A model generated the notes under the pieces. The model was not told the origin of the DNA. It worked only from the letters and a program-made list of their open reading frames with translations, and ran no database searches. The position numbers were made by a program, and so were the translations under genes. Shown here one piece after another: positions 48,591-59,460 of a stretch of 64,000 nucleotides of DNA. The stretch's first letter is position 1; each line of letters starts with the position of its first letter. The DNA is from Glandiceps talaboti (taxonomy: Eukaryota; Hemichordata; Enteropneusta; Spengelidae): assembly GCF_964340395.1 (NCBI RefSeq), contig NC_135569.1:14388519-14452518 (forward strand), read 5' to 3'.

Positions 48591-48727
48591 GACTGTGAGT
48601 TACCAGAATCACATGCTATTTCCCTCGGCCTTCGGCCTCGGGAAATAGCATGTGATTCTGGTAACTCACAGTCCCTCGGGTGTAATAAACGGGTGCTATA
48701 GCCCTCATGGCCAGGCAATATGTGTTC
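48537..48727. mobile_element. Hairpin-forming inverted repeat downstream of the Crypton ORF
   Basis: The outer arms read AACACATATTGCCT and its complement; the inner arms GTGACTGTGAGTTACCAGAA and GAATCACATGCTATTTCCC match perfectly. The loop is CGGCCTTCGGCC near 48629. Arms total about 90 bp. It could be the element terminus or a separate MITE. Confidence 0.75.
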
Positions 48728-48839
48728 AATATATAACTTTACACTGATATATATTTCATTATGTTAGTGTTAGTGTCAGGTTCAGGTAGTTATGTGTTTA
48801 TATGGTCTCTGTGTAACAGATTGGAAGAACAGATTTGTA

Positions 48840-49020
48840 TTGTTTTTTGTTTTCAAATCAAAGTTAATGTCAGTTTCTATATCCACTATTTCTCGTGAGA
48901 CTTTACAATTTTCGCGCTTTTCTCGAATATGTAAAAAAAAAAAAGTTTAGGGTCGGCAGTGAAAAGCTGCGTTGCATGGGGTCAGGTAACCGGAACCAAA
49001 CATTTGTTTTATAAAGTCCT
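48840..49020 (-). mobile_element. Inverted partial copy of the AGGCCTAA/GGTTCCGG MITE family
   Basis: Reads as the reverse complement of the left half of the 21460-21838 copy: CTCGAATATGTAAAAAAA, TAGGGTCGGCAGTGAAAAGC, GGGGTCAGGTAACCGGAACC. Confidence 0.75.
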
Positions 49021-50914
49021 AATCGAAATCTCATATTTGTGCGACACATTCAGTTTTCGAAGGAAAAAACATCACCAAAACGAAAAAAAAAAACATATAG
49101 AGAACTTTCCTGGCGTCCATATTCGAAGGAAAGATAAACGGTTGTGAATTGGCACCTGAACTTTAGAGCACACAACAGTACGCCATTCTGCATAACTTTG
49201 CACATACATACATAGATATTCAGTCGGCTTCTCTTCGTCAATATTACATGTTTGGCAATCACGCGACATTTCACTTTTATTTTAAACAATAACATAAGGC
49301 AAACTGATATTGAAACCCCGAGAAACGTTGGGTCACGTTACGATCGCGTATTTCGGTAGGTTAAATTGCGCAGGCTTATATATGCTATCGTGAATGAGCA
49401 CTTGTGTGTCCTGCGTACATATACTGACATTTTTTACTGGTAAACAACAACCTGGAGTTCAGGCATACAAAGGGTATGAAAGTAAAAGAGAAGCGTTGGT
49501 AAATTTAACAACTCATTTTGAACCCATCTTACCTTCATTGATACTGTGTACACCTAATTGGTTATATTTCGTGACGAACAAAACCGATCATGAATATGAA
49601 CTTGAGTTCTGTAGAGTAATTAGTATTTCTACAGCTTGCAACTTTATGTTTTCTATTAAAAATAGATTTTAATGTTTTTATTGTATGATCTGATTACATT
49701 CTGGAGAACATAATTTGTACCAGATGAGCATATGCATGAAACTATTTTAGTAGTTGAAGCATGGATGTATAACCGAGGGTGATACTTCCATGGTTCAATG
49801 GTTGAAGAATATCGTTAACGTTGTTGTTTTGTATCGAAAACAAAGCCATTGTTGTCTCCGAGCCTTCTAGAGCTATATTTCGTTGTCGCTTGATTAGTTT
49901 TCTTCTGAACAGTCTCTGAAAGCTCAGTACATAATGCGAACCTCAGACCACTAGACAAATTTTGTTGAAGTGGTCTGAATACGAAAACGCAATCCATAAC
50001 TCGTAAAACTTACTCTTTCTTTCTTTCTTTCTTTCTTCTACCCTTTCCCTCGATCTTCGATGTTGATTGCCCAGCTGACAAACGAGATGTTTTCCTTATA
50101 CCTGACAAGCGTGTAAAGTTTAAAGTTTAAAGTTTATCTATTTTCTAAAGCGCCCTTTCTATTCACTAATATTCGAAAGCGCTGCACATACAATATATAT
50201 ATTTTAAACCCAACAAAACGTTTAATTTGAGTTAGACTGATTGCAATTGAACACGATACGGTACGGTATATCCGTAGGTTAAATTGTCGTTAGACTGCGC
50301 ATGCTTGGTGCTATGGTAACTAAGCACTTCTGTGTACTGCGTACATATACTGACATTTTTACTGGTAAACAACAACCTGGAGTTCAGGCATACAAAGGGT
50401 GTGAAAGTGAAAGAGAATCGTTGGTATATTTAACAACCCAGCTTGAACCCGTCTTACCTTTATTGATACTGTGTACACCTATTTGGCTATATTTTGTGAC
50501 GAACAAAACGGATCATGAAGATGAACTTGAGAACATAATTTGTACCAAATGAGCATATACATGAAACTATTTTAGTAGTTGAAGCATGGATGTATAACCG
50601 AGGGTGATATTTCCATGGTTGAAGGGTTGAAGAAAATCGTTAACGTTGTTGTTTTGTATCGAAAACAAAGCCATTGTTGTCTCCTAGCCGTCTCGAGCTA
50701 TATTTCGTTGTCGCTTGATTAGTGAAAGCTCAGTTCATAATGCGAATCTCAGACCTCTAGACAAATTTTGTTGAAGTGGTCTGAATACGAACACGCAATC
50801 CATAACTCATAAAACTTACTCTTTCTCTCTTTCTTCTACCCTTTCCCTCGATCTTCGATGTTAATTGCTCAGATGGCAAACGAGATGTTTTCCTTCTACC
50901 TGACAAGCGCGTAC

Positions 50915-51311
50915 AGTTTAAAGTTTAAAGTTTATCTAATTTCTAAATCGCCCTTTCTATTCACTAATATTCGAAAGCGCTGCACATACAATATATGAAT
51001 ATATATAAACATAGTAAAAAAATCTAACAAATAGAGCTTAAAACAACAAACTTTTTACATAATTATAAAAAAGACTAAAATGACAACTTAGTTAAAAGAC
51101 ACATGGTAATACATTAATACAGCTTATAATATTGTTTATACAGATGTGTTTTAAGTTCACCTTTAAAAAGTTCAACTCCAGTGAACAGATTTAGTTCTCC
51201 AGGAATTGTGTTCCATAGCTTTGGTCCGCATATGGCAAGCGCTTTGAGAATCATTGATAAATTTAACAACTCATCTTGAACCCGTCTTACCTTTATTGAT
51301 ATTGTGTACAC
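50915..51311 (-). pseudogene. Non-LTR retrotransposon 3' end (ORF2 C-terminus, 3' UTR, TTTAAAC tail)
   Basis: The minus strand encodes AICGPKLWNTIPGEL and LFKGELKTHLYKQYYKLY then a stop at 51114, followed by UTR with AGCGCTTTCGAATATTAGTG and the (CTTTAAA)n tail near 50919-50935. The left part of the ORF fuses abruptly to array-unit sequence at about 51250. Confidence 0.8.
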
Positions 51312-51867
51312 CTATTTGGTTATATTTTGTGACGAACAAAACCAATCATGAATATGAACTTGAGTTCTCTAGAGTAATCAGTATTTCTACAGCTTGCAAC
51401 TTTATGTTTTCTATTAAAAACAGATTTTAATGTTTTTCATTTTATGATATGATTACATTCTGGAGAACATAATTTGTACCAAATGAGCATATACATGAAA
51501 CTATTTTAGTAGTTGAAGCATGGATGTATAACCGAGGGTGATACTTCCATGGTGGAAGGGTTGAATAAAATCGTTAACGTTGGTCTTTTGTATCGAGAAC
51601 AAAGCCATTGTTGTCTCCTAGCCTTCTAAAGCTATATTTCGTTGTCGCTTGATTAGTTTTCTTCTGAACAAACTCTGAACGCTCAGTTCATAATGCGAAT
51701 CTCAGACCTCTAGACAAACTTTGTTCTAGTGGTCTGAATACGAACACGCAATCCATAACTCATAAAACTTACTCTTTCTCTCTTTCTTCTACCCTTTACC
51801 TCGATCTTCGATGTTGATTGCTCAGCTGGCGAACGATATGTTTTCCTTATACCTGACAAGCGCGTAC

Positions 51868-52426
51868 AGTTTGAAGTTTAAAGTTTAAAGTTTATTTATT
51901 TTCTAAAGCGCCTTTTCTGTTCATTAATATTCAAAGCGTTGTACATACAATATATATAAAAGCATGGTAAAACAATCAAACAAATAGACCTAAACACAAC
52001 AAACTAATTACATAATAACAAAAAAATGCTAAAATGACAACTTAGTTAAGAGACACATGGTAATACATTAATAAAGCTTATAATATTGTTTATACAGATG
52101 TGTTTTAATTGCACCTTTAAAATGTTCAACATAAGTGATCAGCTTTAGTTCTCCAGGAATTGTGTTCCATAGCTTTGGTCCGCAAATGAAATGGCAAGCG
52201 CTCTGTCATTTAGTGTATTATATGATCGAGGTACAACAAGATTTTGACTATATACAGTCGTTACGCAAATTGTACCAAGAATTGTTGATATGTATGAACA
52301 TAATTGTGGATATACAAAGCTGCTTTACAATTCAAAGTCTTGAAGACTAGTAAAATGACTTTAAAATCAACATGTACGATTAACAATATTGGAGGGTCTA
52401 AAGTATGAACACACTCGATATGTTAA
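51868..52426 (-). pseudogene. Non-LTR retrotransposon 3' end, second copy
   Basis: Same 3' UTR and (CTTTAAA)n tail near 51870-51895. The ORF end is disrupted (the GPKLWN region is still recognisable near 52170-52190). It extends further 5' than the copy at 50915 and meets a MITE at 52427. Confidence 0.75.
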
Positions 52427-52700
52427 GGCCTAAACAAATAGATATATAATGGATGCGGAAACTGATATCAATCTAAAAGACAATAGAAAACTGATCTGTC
52501 CAATCTGTAATGGTTGTGCATCTAATGGGAGAAAACAATTACACAGAGACCATATGGAAAAAAAGGAAAACGTAACTACCTGAACTAGACACTCACATAT
52601 GAAAAAAATATCGGAAAACAATTAGAAAATTTACCTACCCCACCTATTCTAAAGTTGGGCATAATCGGAACCACACAATTGTTTAATGTCAGGCCTAAAA
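52427..52700 (+). mobile_element. AGGCCTAA/GGTTCCGG-family MITE nested in the array
   Basis: Bounded by TTAAGGCCTAAACAAAT and TGTCAGGCCTAAAA. Carries the ATAATGGATGCGGAAACTGA and CCAATCTGTAATGG blocks and AATCGGAACCACACAATTG. Confidence 0.8.
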
Positions 52701-53633
52701 TACTGATATACAATTGACAATAGGTTTTATCCTAAGGCTATCATATAAAGGACCTTGTCAATGTCTTTGGCCAGAGTTAGTGAATATGTCAAAATAACAT
52801 TAAAGAAAACTGTTATTTTAACCCCAACAAAAAGTTTAATTTGAGTTAGACTGGTAGCAGTTGATCATGGTACGGTATATCTGTAGGTTCAATTGACGGT
52901 AGACTGCGCATGCTTGGTGCTATGGTAACTAAGCACTTCTGTGTTCTGCGTACGTAATGACATTTTTATTAGTAAATAATAACCTGGAGTTCAGGCATAC
53001 AAAGGGTGTGAAAGTGAAAGAGAATCGTTGGTAAATTTAACAACTCATCTTGAAACCGTCTTACCTTTATTGATACTGTGTACACCTATTTGGTTATATT
53101 TTGTGACGAACAAAACCAATCATGAACATGAACTAGAGTTCTCTAGAGTAATCAGTATTTCTACAGCTTGCAACATTATGTTTATTGTTTTTCATTTTAT
53201 GATCTGATTACATTGTGGAGAACATAATTTATACCCGACGAGCATATGCATGAAACTATTTTAATAGTTGTCAAGTTGAAGCATTGAAGTATAACCGAGG
53301 GTGATACTTCTATGGTGGAAGGGTTGAATAAAATAGTTAACGTTGTTCTTTTGTATCGAAAACAAAGCCATTGTTGTCTCCTAGCCTTCTAAAGCTATAT
53401 TTCGTTGTCGCTTGATTAGTTTTCTTCTGAACAAACTCTGAACGCTCAGTTCATAATGCGAACCTCGGACCACCAGACAAGTTTTGTTCTAGTGGTCTGA
53501 ATATCAACACGCAATCCATAACTCATAAAACTTACTCTTTCTCTCTTTCTTCTACCCTTTCCCTCGATCTTCGATGTTAATTGCTCAGCTGGCAAACGAG
53601 ATGTTTTCCTTATACCTGACAAGCGCGTACAGT

Positions 53634-54185
53634 TTAAAGTTTAAAGTTTATATATTTTCTAAAGCGCCATTTCTATTCACTAATATTCGAAAGCGCTGCA
53701 CATACGATATATGAATATATATAAACATGGTAAAAAAATCAAACAAATAGAGCTTAAAACAACAAACTGGTTACATAATTATAAAAAAAGACTAAAATGA
53801 CAACTTAGTTAAAAGACACATGGTAATACATTAATACAGCTTATAATATTGTTTATACAGATGTGTTTTAAGTTCACCTTTAAAAAGTTCAATGTCAGTG
53901 ATCAGCTTTAGTTCTCCAGGAATTGGGTTCCATAGCTTTGGTCCGCATATGGCAAGCGCTTTGTCATTTAGTGTATTACATGATCGAGATACACCAAGGT
54001 TTTGACTACAGTCTTTACGCAAATTGTAGCGAGAATTGTTGATATGTTTGAACAAAATCTTGGAAATACAAAGGTGCTTTACAGTTCAAAGCCTTAAAAA
54101 CTAGTAAAATTACTTTAAAATCAACATGTATGATTAACAGTATTGGTGGGTCTAAAGTATGAACATACGCATGTCACATATGTTT
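53634..54185 (-). pseudogene. Non-LTR retrotransposon 3' end, third copy
   Basis: The ORF2 end at 53831-54055 reads HINNSRYNLRKDCSQNLG, CGPKLWNPIPGEL and FKGELKTHLYKQYYKLY, then UTR and the (CTTTAAA)n tail near 53634. The 74-codon frame is open, but the RT core is absent. Confidence 0.8.
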
Positions 54186-54462
54186 AGGCCTGAACAAAAA
54201 AATATAATGGATGCGGAAAATGATATCAACTTAGGAAGACACTATAAAACTGTTATGTCCAATCTGTAATGGCTGTACATCTGATGAGAAGAATCCAATA
54301 ACACAGACATCATATGGAAAACCACGGAAAACATAACTATGTGAACTAGACACTTACATATGAAAAAAAAAATTTAAGAAATAAAATAGAAAATCTACCT
54401 CCCCACCAATTCTAAAATTGAGCGTAATCTTTTCCACACAATGTTTTTCTTAGGCCTAATGA
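54186..54462 (+). mobile_element. AGGCCTAA-family MITE nested in the array, second copy
   Basis: Bounded by TTTAGGCCTGAACAAAA and TTCTTAGGCCTAATGA. It has the same internal order as 52427-52700 and occupies the equivalent site in the retrotransposon tail, so the insertion predates duplication of the unit. Confidence 0.8.
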
Positions 54463-55344
54463 TAGCTATTGACAATATGTTTTGTCAGAAGGCTATCACA
54501 TAAAGGACCTGGTCAATTTCTTTGGCCCATTAATTTAAACTGATATTTCAACCCCAACAAAAGATTGGTTGCAATTGATCACGGTACAGTATATCCTTAA
54601 GTTAAATTGTCGGTAGACTGCGCATGCTTGGTGCTATATATGGTAACTAAGCACTTCTGTGTTCTGCGTAGGTAATGATATTTTTACTGGTAAACAACAA
54701 CCTGGAGTTCAGGCATACAAAGGGTGTGAAAGTGAAAGAGAATCGTTGGTAAATTTAACAACTCGTCTTGAACCCGTCTTACCTTTATTGATACTGTGTA
54801 CACCTATTTGGTTATATTTTGTGACGAACAAGACCAATCCTGAAGATGAACTTGAGTTCTCTAGAGTAATCAGTATTTCTACAGCTTGCAACTTTATGTT
54901 TTCTATTAAAAATAGATTTTAATGTTTTTCATGATCTGATTACATTGTGGTAAATATAATGTGTACCCGATGAGCATATACATGAATCTATTTTACTTGT
55001 TGGAAGCATGGATGTAAAACCGAGGGTGATACTTCCATGATGGAAGGGTTGAACAAAATCGTTAACGTTGTTGTTTTGTATCGAAAACAAAGCCATTGTT
55101 GTCTCCTAGCCTTCTAGAGCTATATTTCGTTGTCGCTTGATTAGTTTTCTTCTGAACAGACTCTGAAAGCTCAGTAATATGAACCTCAGACCACTAGAAA
55201 AATCTTCTTATAGTGGTCTGAGTACGAACACGTAATCCATAACTCATAAAACTTACTCTTTCTCTCTTTCTTCTACCCCTTCCCTCGATCTTCGATGTTG
55301 ATTGCTCAGCTGGCAAACGAGATGTCTCCCTTATAACTGACAGG

Positions 55345-55600
55345 CGCGTAAAGTTTAAAGTTTAAAGTTTATTTATTTTCTAAAGCACCTTTTCTATTCA
55401 TTAATATTTGAAGCGCTATACATACAATATATATAAAAGCATGGTACAACAATCTAACAATTAGAGCTTAAAACAACAAACTGGCTGGTCAGTGATCAGC
55501 TGCAGTTCTCCAGGAATTGTATTCCATAGCTTTTGTCTGCAAATGGCAAGCGCTCTGTCATTTAGAGTATTATGTGATCGAGGTACAACAGGTACACGAG
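55345..55600 (-). pseudogene. Non-LTR retrotransposon 3' tail, fourth copy (deleted)
   Basis: TTTAAAC tail near 55350-55372 and UTR, then a deletion that brings the ORF end (near 55490-55560) closer. Confidence 0.7.
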
Positions 55601-56419
55601 GTACAATATTTTAAGCCCAACAAAAGATTGGTTGCAATTGATCACGGTACGGTATATCGGTAGGTTAAATTGTCGGTAGACTGCGCATGCTCGGTGCTCA
55701 CGTAACTAAGCACTACTGTGAACTGCGTACATATACTGACATTTTTAACTGGTAAATAACAACCTGGGGTTCAGGCATACAAAGGGTGTGAAAGTGAAAG
55801 AGAATCGTTGGTAAATTTAACAACTTGTCTTGAACCCGTCTTACCTTTATTGATACTGTGTACACCTATTTGGTTATATTTTGTGACGAACAAAACCAAT
55901 CATGAATATGAACTTGAGTTCTCTAGAGTAATCAGTATTTCTACAGCTTGCAACTTTATGTTTTCTATTAAAAATAGATTTTAGTGTTTTTCATTTCATG
56001 ATATGATTAAATTCTGGAGAACATGTTTTGTACCATATGAGCATATACATGAAACTATTTTAGTAGTTGAAGCATGGATGTATAACCGAGGGTGATACTT
56101 CCATGGTTGAAGGGTTGAAGAAAATCGTTAACGTTGTTGTTTTGTATCCAAAACAAAGCCATTGTTGTCTTTTAGCCGTCTAGAGCTATATTTCGTTGTC
56201 GCTTGATTAGTTTTCTTCTGAACTGTCTCTGAAAGCTCAGTTCATAATGCGAATCTCAGACCACTAGACAAACTTTGTTCTAGTGGTCTGTACACGAACA
56301 CGCAATCCATAACTCATAAAACTTACTCTTTCTCTCTTTCTTCTACCCTTTCCCTCGATCTTCGATGTTGATTGCTCAGCTGGCAAACGAGATGTTTTCC
56401 ATATACCTGACAAGCGCGT

Positions 56420-56500
56420 AAAGTTTAAAGTTTAAAGTTTAAAGTTTATTTATTTTCTAAAGCGCCTTTTCTATTCATTAATATTTGAAGCGCTGTACAT

Positions 56501-56592
<92 letters not shown>
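56420..56592 (-). mobile_element. Non-LTR 3' tail, fifth copy, running into (AT)n
   Basis: (TTTAAAG)n near 56420-56446 and AGCGCCTTTTCTATTCATTA are followed by an AT tract at 56500-56592 in place of the rest of the element. Confidence 0.7.
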
Positions 56593-56595
<3 letters not shown>

Positions 56596-56735
56596 TTGGT
56601 AGTACTGGAAATCTTTCTTGGTTGTAACTCGGAGTTTCACGCATAGTGCGATCATCAGACAATTGTCTGATGATCGCACTATGCGTGAAACTCCGAGTTA
56701 CAACCAAGAAAGAGTTCCAGTACTACCAAAACTAT
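56593..56735. ncRNA. Palindrome with hammerhead-ribozyme-like core
   Basis: The arms (about 56593-56662 and 56663-56735) match almost perfectly, centre CAGACAATTGTCTG. On + from 56662 the parts read TTGT, CTGATGA, TCGCACTATGCGT, GAAA, CTCCGAGTT, ACAA. This gives a type I hammerhead: CUGAUGA and GAAA boxes, stem II CGCA/UGCG, a short stem III (ACU/AGU), cleavage base U, and stem I UUGU/ACAA. The 10.1-11.1 closing pair is U-U, which is not canonical. Because of the palindrome the same motif exists on the minus strand. Penelope-like and other retroelements carry such ribozymes with short stem III. Activity is unknown. Confidence 0.5.
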
Positions 56736-56790
56736 TACGCTCTGCCACTGCGGTATAGAGCACTGTCTTAGCAGATTGATACTCACCGAG

Positions 56791-56852
<62 letters not shown>
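56736..56852 (+). repeat. Retroelement-type tail plus (AT)n
   Basis: ACGCTCTGCCACTGCGG...TTAGCAGATTGATACTCA followed by (AT)n at 56794-56852. It directly continues the hammerhead-like palindrome, which suggests both are the 3' end of one retroelement family. Other tails are at 228-278, 11402-11464 and 11587-11650. Confidence 0.75.
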
Positions 56853-56854
<2 letters not shown>

Positions 56855-57079
56855 TTTTTGAATGTTTACTCATTTGCCTACCAGATGATGTTATTTGACC
56901 AAAATATACTGCCATTTGGTTGTTGCTAAGCGCGTGGTCATTGTCGCCAGGTCCAATTTTGTCAAAATGTTTTGAAGAAAATCTGCAGAATAACACTTTC
57001 GGAAACATTTCACCAAGTTTCAGACTCAGTGACCAAGTACTTGTTGAGATATAAGTTTTTGACCAAAAATGAACATGTT

Positions 57080-57467
57080 TACACCTAATTTGCATATCAC
57101 TCATGGAATCATTGTATGCTTAATATTTCTTCGTCCATTCATCCCTAGATACATTCCAATTAAATTTCAGCCAAATCTGCTCAGTAATTTTGGAATTATA
57201 GACTTCTAACCAAAAAGACGCATTTTTAGCCCTAATTTGCATATCACTGATGGAATCATCATGTCATGAACAAATCTTACTTTACACCCCCTTAAAAATG
57301 TTCTCACCAAATTTCGCACCAATCTGCCCAGTAGTTTCTGAATTTAAGTTTTTTCCACACCTGTGATGCGATCATTTTGATTTGAACAATTTCCCAACTA
57401 GACACCCAAAGTAATGAACCTACCAAATATCATGGCAATCGGTTCAGCAGTTTTTGATTTCAAGTTG

Positions 57468-57531
<64 letters not shown>

Positions 57532-57590
57532 GACGCCAGGCGATCCCTATAGCACTACTGAACCTCAGTTCAGTTGTGCTAAAAAAGACC
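57080..57590. repeat. Dispersed repeat ending in (AC)n and TTCAGTTGTGCTAA, copy 1
   Basis: Shares with 60320-60740 the blocks CCCTAATTTGCATATCACTG, AATTTTGGAATTATAGA, ATTTGAACAATTTCCCAAC, ACCAAATATCATGGCAATCG and GTTCAGTTGTGCTAA. The internal simple repeat is (AC)n here (57471-57527). Confidence 0.85.
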
Positions 57591-57720
57591 TCGTCAATTT
57601 CTTTGGCTGGGCCTCAGGCCGGAGTCAGTGAATCTGTCATGCCGCCCAGTTCTGAAAATGTTATATGGGGGAGGGATCATGTTTTGATTGTGCCTGGATG
57701 TGATGGAAGAACAATTCATT

Positions 57721-57938
57721 ATGTATGTATGTATGTATGTATGTATGTACGTACGTACGTACGTACGTGTGTGTGTGCGTGCGTGTGTATGTATTTATGT
57801 ATGTATGTTTGTATGTATGTATGTATGTATGTATGTATGTATGTATGTATGTATGATAATGTATGTATGTATGTAATAAATGCCGTCCGGGTAGATACAC
57901 GCCGACATAGGAGGCGTGTATTGCCCAGATGGCATTTA
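57721..57938. repeat. (GTAT)n microsatellite followed by a 28-bp-arm hairpin
   Basis: GTAT/GTAC/GTGC array to about 57873. Then ATAAATGCCGTC..GATACACGCC and its near-complement GGCGTGTATTGCC..ATGGCATTTAT form a stem with a GACATAG-like loop (about 57876-57938). Confidence 0.8.
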
Positions 57939-58339
57939 TCTTGTACACCGCTAATAATGCAATGGTGTCATATTCTTCCCAGGAAGAACTTCATACACTC
58001 ATTGTTTATGTTTTGATTTTCGATAAGACACCCTGACGCTAACGCAACTTCCAATCGAAGCTGACACGTGTCAACAAACTGGATACACGCCTGTGTCAAC
58101 ATTCAATGTCACACACGTATATCGCTATGTTGCATGACGAAAATAGCAATTACATCCCAATGGACAGTGTATTTCATACCACTATGTATTTGCTTGATAT
58201 TATTATGCAGGACATTCACACTACAAACTACTCAATACAATCACATCCATCATGTGTATGCACCTAGTGATATGAAATTTCATCGCCACTGATAAAACAA
58301 GTCATTGAGAATGACATAGTCCCCACTATGATTGGGTTT

Positions 58340-58454
58340 TAAGGAATTATCACTACTCTGATCACGTAACAACACTTGTGAACCTAAATCAAACAAACTT
58401 AGATATGTTGTGTCTGCTTGTTGGACATGGAACATGCCTACAACAATAAAGGAT
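58340..58454. other. Diverged start of the 151-bp repeat
   Basis: Contains GGACATGGAACATGCC-like words related to the array that follows. No gene. Confidence 0.4.
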
Positions 58455-59000
58455 GGGTCGGGTATGGGGGATCGTATCATGACAAAAATGGATATGCACA
58501 TGTATGTTATAGAACACTGTCCTAATACCAACTTTGAATGAGATCTGTTCAAGCATGTCTGAGTTGTGGCTTTGGACATAGAAAAATCGCAAAAAAAATG
58601 GCTGCCAGGCGGCCATATTGGATCATATCACAACAACAATGAATATGCACATGTATGTCATAGAACATTGTCCTAATGCCAACTTTGAATGAGATCTGTT
58701 CAAGCATGTCCGAGTTATGGATTTGGACATGGAAAATTCACAAACAAAATGGCTGCTAGGCAGCCATATTGGCTCGTATCACGATGAAAATGGATATGCA
58801 CATGTATGTCATAGAACACTGTCCTAATACCAACTTTGAATGAGATCTGTTCAAGCATGTCCGAGTTATGGCTTTGGACATGGACAATTCACAAACAAAA
58901 TGGCTGCTAGGCGGCCATATTGGATCGTATCATGAAACAAATTGACGTGCATATGTATGCCATTGTATGTTGTCCCTGTACCAAGTTTGAAAAAAATCGG
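58455..59000. repeat. 151-bp tandem repeat, about 3.5 copies
   Basis: GATATGCACATGTATGT..ATAGAACA recurs at about 58491, 58642, 58793 and, diverged, 58943. Each is followed by CCAACTTTGAATGAGATCTG, TTCAAGCATGTC.GAGTT and AAAATGGCTGC.AGGC.GCC. Confidence 0.9.
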
Positions 59001-59138
59001 TCCAGGCATCTCCAAGAAACGGCTGCGGACGAACAGATGGATGGACGGACAGCCGGACAGACGGACGCATGGACGGACGCACGGACAGACGGAACCCAAT
59101 CCATAAGTCCCCGTCCCGGACTTCGTCCGGCGGGGACT
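59001..59138. repeat. GGAC-rich tract and terminal GC hairpin of the 151-bp repeat
   Basis: Degenerate (GGAC)n/(GACA)n at 59025-59092, followed at 59106-59138 by AGTCCCCG..CCGGAC-TTC-GTCCGG-CGGGGACT, a strong stem. The arrangement (repeats, GGAC tract, GC hairpin, CTAA) looks like the end of a mobile element. Confidence 0.75.
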
Positions 59139-59379
59139 AACAAAACATGGCTACTGACATCAAAAATACAACTTTCAGCGAAATTGTGTATCTACTAGCC
59201 TAAAGAAAGAAAGACTAGCGTAAAGAAACAGCATATTGATTACATGCAAATGAAATACACCATTCAAACTTTTGAAATGTCGTGTATTACGAAGCAATAG
59301 TAGTACCGTCTACCTATAGCAAGTTGTAGTAAAATACACCATTCAAACTACAATGCAATTCCATCCACAATTATTGTGA

Positions 59380-59460
59380 CTTTTTGTCCATTACGTCTTC
59401 ATCCCTTTCCTCGGCCCAACTTTTTGTCCATTTCGTCTTCATCCCTTTCCTCGGCCCAAC
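59380..59460. repeat. Tandem duplication of about 38 bp
   Basis: TTTTGTCCATT.CGTCTTCA then TCCCTTTCCTCGGCCCAAC occurs twice in a row with one mismatch. Confidence 0.95.

Larger units (their letters stand above)
49313..56500. repeat. Complex tandem array of about five units with nested elements
   Basis: Each unit begins near CCCAACAAAA..TTAATTTGAG (about 50210, 52820, 54551, 55614; a degraded start is at 49313). It passes through CTGCGCATGCTTGGTGCTA, GGTAAACAACAACCTGGAGT, GATACTTCCATGG and GTTTTGTATCGAAAACAAAG. It ends in CTTTCTTCTACCC..CTCGATCTTCGATGTT and then GACAAGCGCGTA followed by a retrotransposon tail. The anchor ACAACCTGGAGTTCAGGC sits near 49448, 50372, 52980, 54698 and 55760. Spacing varies with the length of the retrotransposon piece. 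No unit carries a recognisable gene. Confidence 0.85.
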
